From: Clostridium omnivorum
GTDB lineage: Bacteria; Bacillota; Clostridia; Clostridiales; Clostridiaceae
Assembly: GCF_026012015.1 (NCBI RefSeq)
Contig: NZ_BRXR01000001.1
Span: forward strand, 4,489,501-4,553,500
DNA length: 64,000 nucleotides
Direction: 5' to 3'
Of this stretch, positions 36,979 to 44,240 are shown one piece after another. The stretch's first letter is position 1; every line of letters starts with the position of its first letter. The notes under the pieces were generated by a model. It had not been told where the DNA came from. It made no database searches and was given only the letters and a program-made list of their open reading frames with translations. Position numbers and translations under genes: made by a program.

Positions 36979-39333
36979 TTATCTTATAATAATTGTTCCT
37001 TCAACCGCTGGGATTATGAATTCTATGCTGTTACTACCTTGTGTAAATTCTACTTTTTTGTCATTAAACAACACTTCATTTACTGCTATTTTATTGAAAA
37101 TCACCTTAAAAGTTTCATAACCTTCAAATCCTGTATGTACCTTCCTAATTTGAATTACTTCTTCAGCATTTGAAACTTTTTTGAATTCGTACAGTGAATA
37201 TTCACCATTTTTATAATTAAAACTTTCTCCGTCATCTAAATAATGGCTATATATACCATTACCTTCGTAAATATCAAGTATCAATTCCTTCACCTTGATT
37301 TCTCCGATATAATTCTGATCTGGGTAATTAGGAATTATGCTTCCTTGTTTAATATAAATCGGACAAATATCAATTGGTGCTTCTTTAAGAACAATCTGCT
37401 TTCCTTTATATTTTTCCTTTGTCCAGTAATCAATCCACTGCCCTTCTGGTAAATATACTGCTCTAAAATTCTTTCCTTGTTCAAGTATTGGCGCTACAAG
37501 AATATTTTCTCCAAATAAAAACTCATCATTTATTTCTTTAACATTATTGTCATGTTCATAATGCAGAACTAACGGCCTCATAACTGGAAGCCCAGTATTT
37601 TCTCCATTCCACATCAAATCATATAAATATGGCAGTAATCTGTATCTAAGTTTTATATATTTCCTATTTATACTTAAAGTTTCTTCATCAAATGCCCAAG
37701 GCTCTTGATCCCTAGTATGAGCACAAGAGTGGTTTCTAAATAGTGGTGTGAAGCACCCTATCTGTACCCACCTTGATAACAGTTCACCAGTACAATCAAA
37801 GCTGAATCCCCCCACATCTGTACCGCAAAAACTAAATCCACTTAATCCTAAATTTAAAAGCATAGGTACAGACATTCTTAAATGTTCCCAAAAGCTTTGA
37901 TTATCTCCTGTCCAAACAGTTGAATACTTTTGAGTTCCTGCGTAAGCAGCTCTTGTAATTACAAAGGGCCTTTTTGAACTATATTTTTTTATTCCTTCAT
38001 AAGTTGCTTTTGACATCAAATGGCCATATACATTATGAATTTCTCTATGATTCGTATTTCTGCCTTCATTTTCAAATTGAACATCATCTGGTAGTGGTCC
38101 ATTAAAGCTTGCTGGTTCATTCATATCATTCCAAATACCAGCTACCCCAGCTTCTAACATTAGCTTTTGATTGTCCGCCCACCAAGTTCTCGCTTTTATC
38201 TGAGAGAAGTCTGGAAAAACAGCATCCCCGGGCCAAACTTTATTTACATAAGTTAATCCGTCCTTGTCAGTTGCGAAGTATTTATTCTCTAAACCCCTAT
38301 CATAAATTTCATAACCTGTTTCCTTCTTAACACCTGGATCAATAATTGTGACTACTTTAAATCCATCCTGTTTAAGCTCACTCAAAGTTTTCTTTTCATC
38401 TGGGAATCTGCTTTTATCCCATGTGAATACTTTATATTTGTCCATATAATCAATATCAAGATGTATAACATCACAGGGAATATCTTTTTTTCTAATTTCC
38501 TCAGCTATTTCCTTAACCCTACTCTCTGGAGCGTAACCCCATCTACTCTGTTGATATCCTAATGTCCAAATTTGAGGAAGTGGGGTTTTTCCTGTTAAAT
38601 TTGTATAACTTAATAATATATCTCTAATGTTATTGCCACCTATAAAATAATAATCTAAATTTCCATCATCTGCTCCAAAATAATAATAATTTTCATTTTC
38701 TTTTCCCATATCAAAATAACTCTTATATGTATTATCAAAGAATATACCAAAAACACAATTTTCACGTAGTGTAATAAAAAACGGAATTGATTTATACAAT
38801 GATTTGTAACTTTCTACATGAGGACTAGGATCATCAGTATTCCACATTTCATAAGAATATCCTCTTTTATTTAAATGACCAGTTTTATCCCCAAGTCCAT
38901 AAAACTTTTCGTCTCCATAAAGCCTTTTTATTATCTCTATTTTATGGCTGTCACTATTTTTTTCTGACTTATGTCCTTCTTCTTCAAGAATATTTCCGTA
39001 CCCTCTTCTTATAAAGGGTTCTCTTGTGAATTCATAATCTTCACAAAGTTTTGTTCCATTCTTATCATAAAAATTAACTTTAAAATTGTCGCATACTCGA
39101 ACTATTAATGTTTCAGTTCTAATCTCAACACAACAATTCTTTTCTTCTACAGTAAAACTTCCAGGTTGAAGCTCTAAATTTTCAATAGCTCTTGAATAGT
39201 GATCGTTGTATTTTAAAGGTGAAAAAATATTTATAACCCATGGATTTATAACTTCAATTCTTCCAACATTTTCTTCAAAAACAAAAAATACTTTATTTTC
39301 TTCAATACTATAACTTTTTATTTTACCAAACAT
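36979..39333 (-). CDS. Alpha-glucosidase, GH31 family
   Basis: This 784-residue GH31 glycosidase hydrolyses alpha-glucosidic or alpha-xylosidic bonds. The N-terminal beta-sandwich (about 1-235) precedes the catalytic barrel. The nucleophile is Asp403 in GIWNDMNEPASF, and the acid/base Asp477 is in TVWTGDNQSFW. No signal peptide is present, so it acts on imported sugars. The ATG follows AGGAGTGATA. It is divergent from an AraC regulator, its probable controller. No sugar transporter is in the window. Confidence 0.92.
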   Translation of the reverse strand: MFGKIKSYSIEENKVFFVFEENVGRIEVINPWVINIFSPLKYNDHYSRAIENLELQPGSFTVEEKNCCVEIRTETLIVRVCDNFKVNFYDKNGTKLCEDYEFTREPFIRRGYGNILEEEGHKSEKNSDSHKIEIIKRLYGDEKFYGLGDKTGHLNKRGYSYEMWNTDDPSPHVESYKSLYKSIPFFITLRENCVFGIFFDNTYKSYFDMGKENENYYYFGADDGNLDYYFIGGNNIRDILLSYTNLTGKTPLPQIWTLGYQQSRWGYAPESRVKEIAEEIRKKDIPCDVIHLDIDYMDKYKVFTWDKSRFPDEKKTLSELKQDGFKVVTIIDPGVKKETGYEIYDRGLENKYFATDKDGLTYVNKVWPGDAVFPDFSQIKARTWWADNQKLMLEAGVAGIWNDMNEPASFNGPLPDDVQFENEGRNTNHREIHNVYGHLMSKATYEGIKKYSSKRPFVITRAAYAGTQKYSTVWTGDNQSFWEHLRMSVPMLLNLGLSGFSFCGTDVGGFSFDCTGELLSRWVQIGCFTPLFRNHSCAHTRDQEPWAFDEETLSINRKYIKLRYRLLPYLYDLMWNGENTGLPVMRPLVLHYEHDNNVKEINDEFLFGENILVAPILEQGKNFRAVYLPEGQWIDYWTKEKYKGKQIVLKEAPIDICPIYIKQGSIIPNYPDQNYIGEIKVKELILDIYEGNGIYSHYLDDGESFNYKNGEYSLYEFKKVSNAEEVIQIRKVHTGFEGYETFKVIFNKIAVNEVLFNDKKVEFTQGSNSIEFIIPAVEGTIIIR

Positions 39334-39416
39334 ATTATCACTCCTGCATTTTTTATTCCTACAACTTGTTTTTTTATTTTATAAACCTTATATTAATATT
39401 ATAAATTTTTATTTTT

Positions 39417-39434
39417 ATTAAAGCTTGCTTTATT
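39417..39434. promoter_or_regulatory. Imperfect palindrome between GH31 and AraC genes
   Basis: ATTAAAGC and GCTTTATT arms (7 of 8 matching) around TT, centrally placed in the 152-base divergent region. A plausible operator for the AraC-type regulator. Confidence 0.35.
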
Positions 39435-39485
39435 TTAGCTATAAATAACACTATTTTGACATTCTAATACTAAGTAGGTGATTAA

Positions 39486-40385
39486 TTGGCTTATACTGAT
39501 AAAAATAATTTAAAAGAAACTGTAGATAGAGGAATTTCTGTAATCCCATTTTATATCTACCATCAACAGTTAAAAAAATACACACTTTATTTACATTGGC
39601 ATAATGAAGTTGAAATAATCTATGTGGAAAAGGGTTCCTTAATTTTTACAATTGATACCGTACAGTACGAAGTATCTGATGGTCAGTGCATAATAATAAA
39701 TAGCGGTCAACTTCATTCCGCTGCATTTATTAATAATGAGGTTACAGTACATCATGCAGTATTATTTGATTTAAACTTTTTAAGCAGTTCCTGCTTTGAC
39801 TACTGCCAAAGCACTTATATCTCGCCTTTACTAAATGGACAGTATAGATTTCCAACCATAGTTGACGAAAGTTCTATTTGGGGAGGTAAAATAATTGCAA
39901 AGGTAAAAAAAACTTTAGAGATTTATGATTCCCAATATATAGGCTGGGAACTAGATATAAAGGCTTGCTTGTACAAAATCATTTCACTTACAGCAAGGGA
40001 AAATAAATTTCTCATATGTAAAGACACCTCCAAGTCTTCAATTAACTATAAAATTACTATAATAAAAAAATTATTGTATTATATACAATGTAACTATAAT
40101 AATAAAATATATATTGAAGATTTAGCTCAGGAAGTAAACATGAACCCACAGTATTTTTGCAGGTTTTTCAAGGCCAATACAGGTAAAACCCCAGTAGAAT
40201 TTATTAATGAATTTAAAATTGAACAAGCTGCTAAATTAATTGAAATGGAAGATAAAAAGATATTAGACATATGTTACGAGGCAGGTTTTGATAACTTCAG
40301 CTATTTTATCAAAAAATTTAAGCAGTATAAGAACTATACACCTAGTAAATATAAAAAATATAAAAATCAAAACATTATAAAATAA
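39486..40385 (+). CDS. AraC family transcriptional regulator
   Basis: This 299-residue regulator has an N-terminal cupin domain (LHWHNEVEIIYVEKG and GQLHSA) for sugar binding and a C-terminal double helix-turn-helix from about 195 with YIEDLAQEVNMNPQYFCRFF and the second helix-turn-helix ILDICYEAGFDNFSYFIKKF. The start is TTG after AGGTGATTAA. It is divergent from the GH31 gene and probably activates it in response to an alpha-glucoside. Confidence 0.9.
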   Translation: MAYTDKNNLKETVDRGISVIPFYIYHQQLKKYTLYLHWHNEVEIIYVEKGSLIFTIDTVQYEVSDGQCIIINSGQLHSAAFINNEVTVHHAVLFDLNFLSSSCFDYCQSTYISPLLNGQYRFPTIVDESSIWGGKIIAKVKKTLEIYDSQYIGWELDIKACLYKIISLTARENKFLICKDTSKSSINYKITIIKKLLYYIQCNYNNKIYIEDLAQEVNMNPQYFCRFFKANTGKTPVEFINEFKIEQAAKLIEMEDKKILDICYEAGFDNFSYFIKKFKQYKNYTPSKYKKYKNQNIIK

Positions 40386-40400
40386 GCTTAAATAAATTTT

Positions 40401-40434
40401 AGAGGGTTAAATGATTATTATCATTTAACCCTCT
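40401..40434. terminator. Bidirectional hairpin between AraC and PAP2 genes
   Basis: Perfect 15-base arms (AGAGGGTTAAATGAT and its complement) around TATT, between two convergent genes. Tails are only moderately T-rich. Confidence 0.7.
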
Positions 40435-40471
40435 ACCTCTTATGTTATATCTATTATAAGACTAATATATA

Positions 40472-41044
40472 CTATAAAATTCTGCTGCAATATACCATGA
40501 ATTTTGTTAAGTAATTGCTTTGTATAATAAATATAACCAACTTAGAACACAATACGCCTAAAATTATCCCTGCTAAAACATCGGTAGGATAATGAACATA
40601 TAAATACAACCTTGATACAGCTATCAAAAATGCAATAAATAAAAATATTATTCTGTATTGTGAAAAATACATTGATAATACACTGGCAGAAGCAAATGAT
40701 GAAAGTGTATGCCCTGATGGAAACGAATAGGTAATCGGCTTGGAAACTAACAGCTCCTTAAAACTTGCACTGCAAGGCCTGTCCCTTCTAACTATATGTT
40801 TTATTACTCCTTCTCCAATTAATGTACTTATTAGCAATGTTAATATTACTATATATCCAGTCATTCTATTGGAATCATTTAAGAATAAAACTATGGATAT
40901 AGCTATCCATATAGCTCCTAAATTTCCTAGACTAGTAATTATAGGCATTATGCCATCAAAAAATTTATTGTTTAGATGCTTCCTTATAGCAAGTAATATA
41001 TAGTTATCAAAGTTATTTATCTTTTTTTGAAGGTTATAATACAT
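40472..41044 (-). CDS. PAP2 family lipid phosphatase
   Basis: This 190-residue membrane phosphatase has about five spans and the three PAP2 motifs: KHIVRRDRPC, SFPSGHT and SRLYLYVHYPTDVLAG. Undecaprenyl-pyrophosphate or phosphatidylglycerophosphate are typical substrates. The ATG at 41044 follows AAGGGGTGATTAT. Confidence 0.9.
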   Translation of the reverse strand: MYYNLQKKINNFDNYILLAIRKHLNNKFFDGIMPIITSLGNLGAIWIAISIVLFLNDSNRMTGYIVILTLLISTLIGEGVIKHIVRRDRPCSASFKELLVSKPITYSFPSGHTLSSFASASVLSMYFSQYRIIFLFIAFLIAVSRLYLYVHYPTDVLAGIILGVLCSKLVIFIIQSNYLTKFMVYCSRIL

Positions 41045-41385
41045 ATAATCACCCCTTAACTCTGTATAATTACAATAAAGCAAAACGTATTATATTCTCA
41101 ATTGCTTTTTCTTGCTTTAATTCTTCTTTTATAAAACATTATAATTGTTTTATATTAATTTTAGATTAAAAAAAGCTTATATTTATATTAAAAAATTTAA
41201 TTGTAAAATAGGAAATTATATTGTAATTCAGTTTATCACAAATAATCAATATAAACTAGTTGTAGTTTTGTAAAAATTTAAACTTATATTTACAATCAAA
41301 CTAATAAATATTATTACAATCATGTAACACTTTTTTTCTTACTCCATATTATATTATTGTGAGTTAAGTTTATTGGAGGTAAGCA
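41045..41385. other. Intergenic region, AT-rich
   Basis: Very AT-rich stretch between divergent genes. I see the sigma-K-like promoter near its right end and the PAP2 gene's binding site at the left, and no other ORF with a ribosome-binding site. Confidence 0.5.
41327..41353 (+). promoter_or_regulatory. Sigma-K-like promoter of coat-type gene
   Basis: AC, 16 bases, then CATATTATA: this fits the sigma-K pattern AC-N16-CATAnnnTA. It lies about 33 bases before the coat-type gene ATG. Confidence 0.55.
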
Positions 41386-41850
41386 ATGTATTTTAGAAAT
41401 AACAGCGAGGAATTGGACCCTGAACTTAATAATAATGACATTAATTTTCAAGACCCTGAATTAGATGACAACCGTCATAAGCACCACAAACATGAAGATG
41501 AATGTGAAGAAATGGAAATGGATTACATGGAATGCCCTATGATGCATCAGTGTCCAATGATGCACCAATGTCCTATGATGCACCAACAACATATGATGCA
41601 TGAAAATCCTATGATGTATCAGGAGCATATGAAATCATCTAGTGATACAAAATGTTATAATAGAGATACTGACCAAGACGATGAAATGTTAAGACAGCAT
41701 TATTACAATTATCATAACCGTCCAAACTATTACCATCACAGACCAAGACCATATTATCCACCTTATTTTAATCCTTATTTTATACCGTTTTTCTTCTATG
41801 GTTATCCTCAACATAGACCAAGTGAATATATGCACTATCATCAATATTAG
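41386..41850 (+). CDS. Met/His/Cys-rich spore coat-like protein
   Basis: This 154-residue low-complexity protein has an acidic His-rich start, then the repeat CPMMHQ three times (Cys50, 56, 62) and variants (HMMHEN, NPMMYQ), and a Tyr/Pro/His-rich C-terminal half. Composition is typical of clostridial spore coat or exosporium proteins and suggests metal binding or Tyr/Cys crosslinking. The ATG follows GGAGGTAAGC. A late mother-cell promoter and a strong terminator frame it as one unit. Confidence 0.7.
   Translation: MYFRNNSEELDPELNNNDINFQDPELDDNRHKHHKHEDECEEMEMDYMECPMMHQCPMMHQCPMMHQQHMMHENPMMYQEHMKSSSDTKCYNRDTDQDDEMLRQHYYNYHNRPNYYHHRPRPYYPPYFNPYFIPFFFYGYPQHRPSEYMHYHQY
41535..41588 (+). repeat. 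Tandem 18-bp repeat in coat-type gene
   Basis: Three copies of an 18-base unit coding CPMMHQ with synonymous differences. Variants continue to about 41630. Confidence 0.75.
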
Positions 41851-41876
41851 ATAATTTTTTAATTACCATTGTTTAA

Positions 41877-41898
41877 TAGCACGCTTTTTAGCGTGCTA
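41877..41898 (+). terminator. Terminator after coat-type gene
   Basis: TAGCACGC and GCGTGCTA arms around TTTTTA, then TTTTATA. Confidence 0.8.
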
Positions 41899-41917
41899 TT
41901 TTATATAAATATAAAAT

Positions 41918-41938
41918 AGCCTAGGCAAGACCTAGGCT
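41918..41938 (-). terminator. Terminator after 54-residue gene
   Basis: AGCCTAGG and CCTAGGCT arms with ATTTTAT on the minus strand, six bases after the stop. Confidence 0.75.
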
Positions 41939-41943
41939 CATTT

Positions 41944-42108
41944 TTAACAAGAACTTCTTCTATTGTTTCCATTTAGTACAATTATTATAATTATAAAAAT
42001 TATAATCCAGCTTCCCCCAAATCCGTTCCCGAATATATTACCGAATCCACACCCTGAGTTATTATTACAACAACATCTTCTTGAACTACTATGTCTATGC
42101 CTGCTCAT
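41944..42108 (-). CDS. Small Gly/Cys-rich one-helix protein
   Basis: This 54-residue protein starts MSRHRHSSSRRCCC, then has a Gly/Phe/Asn stretch (GFGNIFGNGFGGSW), a poly-Ile membrane helix and a basic tail ending SSC. Five cysteines in all. The Gly-rich stretch before a helix recalls small YjcZ-like spore proteins, but identity is only suggestive. The ATG follows AGGATGTG. Its neighbour is the convergent coat-like gene, and a terminator closes it. Confidence 0.6.
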   Translation of the reverse strand: MSRHRHSSSRRCCCNNNSGCGFGNIFGNGFGGSWIIIFIIIIIVLNGNNRRSSC

Positions 42109-42170
42109 ATAATTCACATCCTAAACTATTTTTTGAAGATATGTCTTCGGTATATTATATGACACTTTAT

Positions 42171-42187
42171 ATTAAGTGCCACTTAAT
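42171..42187. promoter_or_regulatory. Perfect 17-bp palindrome upstream of 54-residue gene
   Basis: ATTAAGTG, C, CACTTAAT, about 65 bases upstream of the ATG on the minus strand, with CATATAATA (sigma-K-like -10) about 20 bases downstream of it. Confidence 0.4.
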
Positions 42188-42244
42188 TATAATCCTGCTT
42201 AAAATTTTCATACTACTCCATTCTCCTACTCGACTATAAAAATA

Positions 42245-42607
42245 CTACCTGCTAATAATTTTATTTAAACTTTCAAAGGTATGATCAATAATTTCTGCAC
42301 AGCTTATTCCATTAATTTTCAATTCCTTGCAGGTGTCCGTTTTAAATTTTTCTTTAACATCTAGCATTAATTCTTTTGTAAGTATTCTTGCATCGTTTTG
42401 TTCTGTATTATCTTCTCTTCCCTTCAAAGAACCAATAATTACTGAAGCTGCTCCTACGGCTCCACACATACTGCCAGTTGCGAAGCCAGTCCCCATACCA
42501 CTTCCAAGGCTAATTGGAATATTAGTATTGTTTTTTTCGTTAAAGGCCTTAATAATAGCTTCTGCACAATTATAGCCTTGCTTATGGTACTCTGATGCTT
42601 TTGTCAT
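42245..42607 (-). CDS. C_GCAxxG_C_C family redox protein
   Basis: This 120-residue protein has the family cysteine pattern: GYNCAEA (Cys14), SMCGAVGAAS, then TCKELK and ISCAEI. Members are predicted redox-active or metal-binding proteins, often near thiol or selenium genes. It is 35 bases downstream of the rhodanese gene and shares its operon. The ATG follows AGGAGTGTTATT. Confidence 0.85.
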   Translation of the reverse strand: MTKASEYHKQGYNCAEAIIKAFNEKNNTNIPISLGSGMGTGFATGSMCGAVGAASVIIGSLKGREDNTEQNDARILTKELMLDVKEKFKTDTCKELKINGISCAEIIDHTFESLNKIISR

Positions 42608-42642
42608 AATAACACTCCTCTTAAGTTAATAAAATATAATAT

Positions 42643-42963
42643 TTATCTTTTTAAACTTCCACTATATCTACCTGTGCCGCCTGATACATTAATTACATTA
42701 TAACCACTGTTTTTTAGCATACTGCAAGTTCTAGAGCTTCTTGAACCTGATTGGCAAATAATATAGTATTCTTTTGATTTATCAAGAAATTTTTCAGGAT
42801 CATTCAAAAGCTCTCCCATGGGTATATTTTTTGCTGTAGGTAGATGTCCACTTCTATATTCATATTGCTCTCTAACATCTATCAGATTAATTTTACCAAA
42901 TAGCTCTTCTAAATCATTCACGTCTACTGAGCTAAATGTACTTTTAAATGAAAATGGAAACAT
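42643..42963 (-). CDS. Rhodanese-like sulfurtransferase
   Basis: This 106-residue single-domain rhodanese has the active Cys70 in CQSGSRS and the LIDVREQYEYRSGHLPTAKNIP block. It carries persulfide sulfur between thiols in the cytoplasm. The ATG follows AGGAGGTAATT. Its promoter carries a perfect 26-bp inverted repeat that overlaps or abuts the -10, and the ArsR gene is two genes upstream. Confidence 0.93.
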   Translation of the reverse strand: MFPFSFKSTFSSVDVNDLEELFGKINLIDVREQYEYRSGHLPTAKNIPMGELLNDPEKFLDKSKEYYIICQSGSRSSRTCSMLKNSGYNVINVSGGTGRYSGSLKR

Positions 42964-42985
42964 AATAATTACCTCCTAAAATAAT

Positions 42986-43011
42986 ATTATATAAGTAATT
43001 GCTTATATAAT
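42986..43011. promoter_or_regulatory. ArsR-type operator at rhodanese promoter
   Basis: ATTATATAAG and CTTATATAAT are perfect 10-base arms with a six-base centre. They lie just downstream of the -10 and ahead of the rhodanese gene. Confidence 0.6.
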
Positions 43012-43012
43012 T

Positions 43013-43041
43013 ATATTATATCTATAATTTATTTTTGTCAA
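43013..43041 (-). promoter_or_regulatory. Rhodanese operon promoter
   Basis: Minus strand TTGACA, 17 bases, TAATAT (or TATAAT at 15 bases), about 50-80 bases before the rhodanese start. Confidence 0.6.
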
Positions 43042-43099
43042 TAAAATATTATAATTTTACAATAAATAAAATTTATTTTGAAACAGCGCCTAAGCAGAT

Positions 43100-43426
43100 T
43101 TATCCATATAGCAGAGTATAGTATCTACTAATTTTTGCTTCTAATTCATCAATGCTTATATGTCTTGCTTCTCTTAGTATCTCTTTTCCTTCAATAAACA
43201 ATAGAATAGCAGGTATAGTAAAAACATTATACGCTGCTGACAGGGATATTGCCTTTTCTACGGTTACATCTGCACTCTTAATCTTTGGATAGCCTTTAAG
43301 AAGCTCTTCAATCTTAGGCTTCATAGCACTGCATACACTGCAATTATTCCCTCCAAAATAAACTAAAACCATTTGGTTGTCTTTTATTAATCCTTCCATG
43401 CTTTCATATGAATTAGCTCTAATCAC
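43100..43426 (-). CDS. Thioredoxin-like protein (CSVC motif)
   Basis: This 108-residue thioredoxin-fold protein has a CxxC of the type CSVC (Cys29, Cys32) and the cis-proline region FTIPAILLF. The changed dipeptide between cysteines implies a redox potential unlike classical CGPC. It is 11 bases downstream of the ArsR gene, so the two form one unit. Confidence 0.88.
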   Translation of the reverse strand: MIRANSYESMEGLIKDNQMVLVYFGGNNCSVCSAMKPKIEELLKGYPKIKSADVTVEKAISLSAAYNVFTIPAILLFIEGKEILREARHISIDELEAKISRYYTLLYG

Positions 43427-43437
43427 TTTTTTACTCC

Positions 43438-43722
43438 TTAGTTATCGCAATAATTTGTTTTTAATGCTAGAATTATATTTACTATCCTATCATCGTGAAT
43501 AGAATAAGTTATTGATAAGCCACTTTTATTTGAGTCTAATATTTTATTTGCCTTGAGCATTGCTAAGTGCTGTGATAGTGCTGGCTGCGATATATGCACT
43601 AGCCTTTCGTGAAGCTCACTAACAGTCATAGGTTTTTCAATTAGATGACAGACTATAGCTAACCTATTCTCGTTGGATAATACCTTTAATAATTCTGATA
43701 TTTCTTTTACTTTATCAACCAT
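43438..43722 (-). CDS. ArsR family repressor, probable persulfide sensor
   Basis: This 94-residue winged-helix repressor has the ArsR core NENRLAIVCHL and HISQPALSQHLAMLKA. It lacks the CxCxxC metal site but has two cysteines, Cys25 and Cys92, 67 residues apart. In the persulfide sensors SqrR and BigR two cysteines about 66 residues apart form a tetrasulfide bridge; the spacing and the linked thioredoxin and rhodanese genes support the same role. This is inference from sequence. Confidence 0.88.
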   Translation of the reverse strand: MVDKVKEISELLKVLSNENRLAIVCHLIEKPMTVSELHERLVHISQPALSQHLAMLKANKILDSNKSGLSITYSIHDDRIVNIILALKTNYCDN

Positions 43723-43735
43723 TTTTTTCTCCTTA

Positions 43736-43761
43736 TATAAGAAATTTATTATATTCTTATA
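43736..43761. promoter_or_regulatory. Inverted repeat at arsR promoter
   Basis: TATAAGAA and TTCTTATA arms with a ten-base spacer, overlapping the -10. CTTATATAAG, a perfect 10-base palindrome, lies at 43732-43741. Both share the TATAAG half-site with the rhodanese operator. Confidence 0.5.
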
Positions 43762-43787
43762 CTATTATTATATTAATTTCTTGTCAA
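43759..43787 (-). promoter_or_regulatory. arsR-thioredoxin promoter
   Basis: Minus strand TTGACA, 17 bases, TAGTAT. The ArsR start is about 37 bases downstream. Confidence 0.65.
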
Positions 43788-43800
43788 TATGCAATTTTAA

Positions 43801-43838
43801 AAGGGTGAATTTAGTATACACTTACTAAATCCACCCTT
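43801..43838 (-). terminator. Terminator after 78-residue gene
   Basis: AAGGGTG-x-ATTTAGTA arms matched on the other side, ending in a TTTT run on the minus strand, just after the stop. Confidence 0.75.
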
Positions 43839-43842
43839 ATCT

Positions 43843-44079
43843 TTACTGTTCTATTTTCTTAGCTATTTCATCTATTATAGCTTTTCTTTCTTCACCTAAA
43901 ACATTAATTAATTTTGTTGGCATAAAACCATTTTTATAAACTCGATCTTCATTCTTTTTTATCATTTCTATAATTGTTGTTTCAAGATTCTCATATGTAA
44001 TTAACCCTTCATTATACATATCAACAACATCTTTTATTTTAATTGCTAGTTCTCTTGGGTTTCTGTATACTGCTCTCAT
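43843..44079 (-). CDS. TIGR04540-like small conserved protein
   Basis: This 78-residue helical protein starts MRAVYRNPRELAIKIKDVVDMYNEGLI and ends LGEERKAIIDEIAKKIEQ. This resembles the short clostridial family TIGR04540, of unknown function; the assignment is from memory of the pattern. The ATG follows AAAGGAGC. It has its own terminator. Confidence 0.75.
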   Translation of the reverse strand: MRAVYRNPRELAIKIKDVVDMYNEGLITYENLETTIIEMIKKNEDRVYKNGFMPTKLINVLGEERKAIIDEIAKKIEQ

Positions 44080-44207
44080 ATTTTGCTCCTTTATTTATGC
44101 ATAATAATTTTGATTATATTATAACCTAACCTTTAAACTTTTTAAATACTAATATTTCATAAAGTGACAAAAATTCTTTATTATTGCATATATGATTTCA
44201 TAAAATT

Positions 44208-44231
44208 ACCACCTTAGCTTTCTAAGGTGGT
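44208..44231 (-). terminator. Terminator after APC permease gene
   Basis: ACCACCTTAG and CTAAGGTGGT arms around four bases, then AATTTTAT on the minus strand. Confidence 0.75.
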
Positions 44232-44240
44232 ATAAGCTCT

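Noticed and set aside
41535-41640. Short repeats taken as a CRISPR-like array
   Set aside because: The repeats are 18 bases, in frame and code for CPMMHQ inside a protein; there are no spacers.
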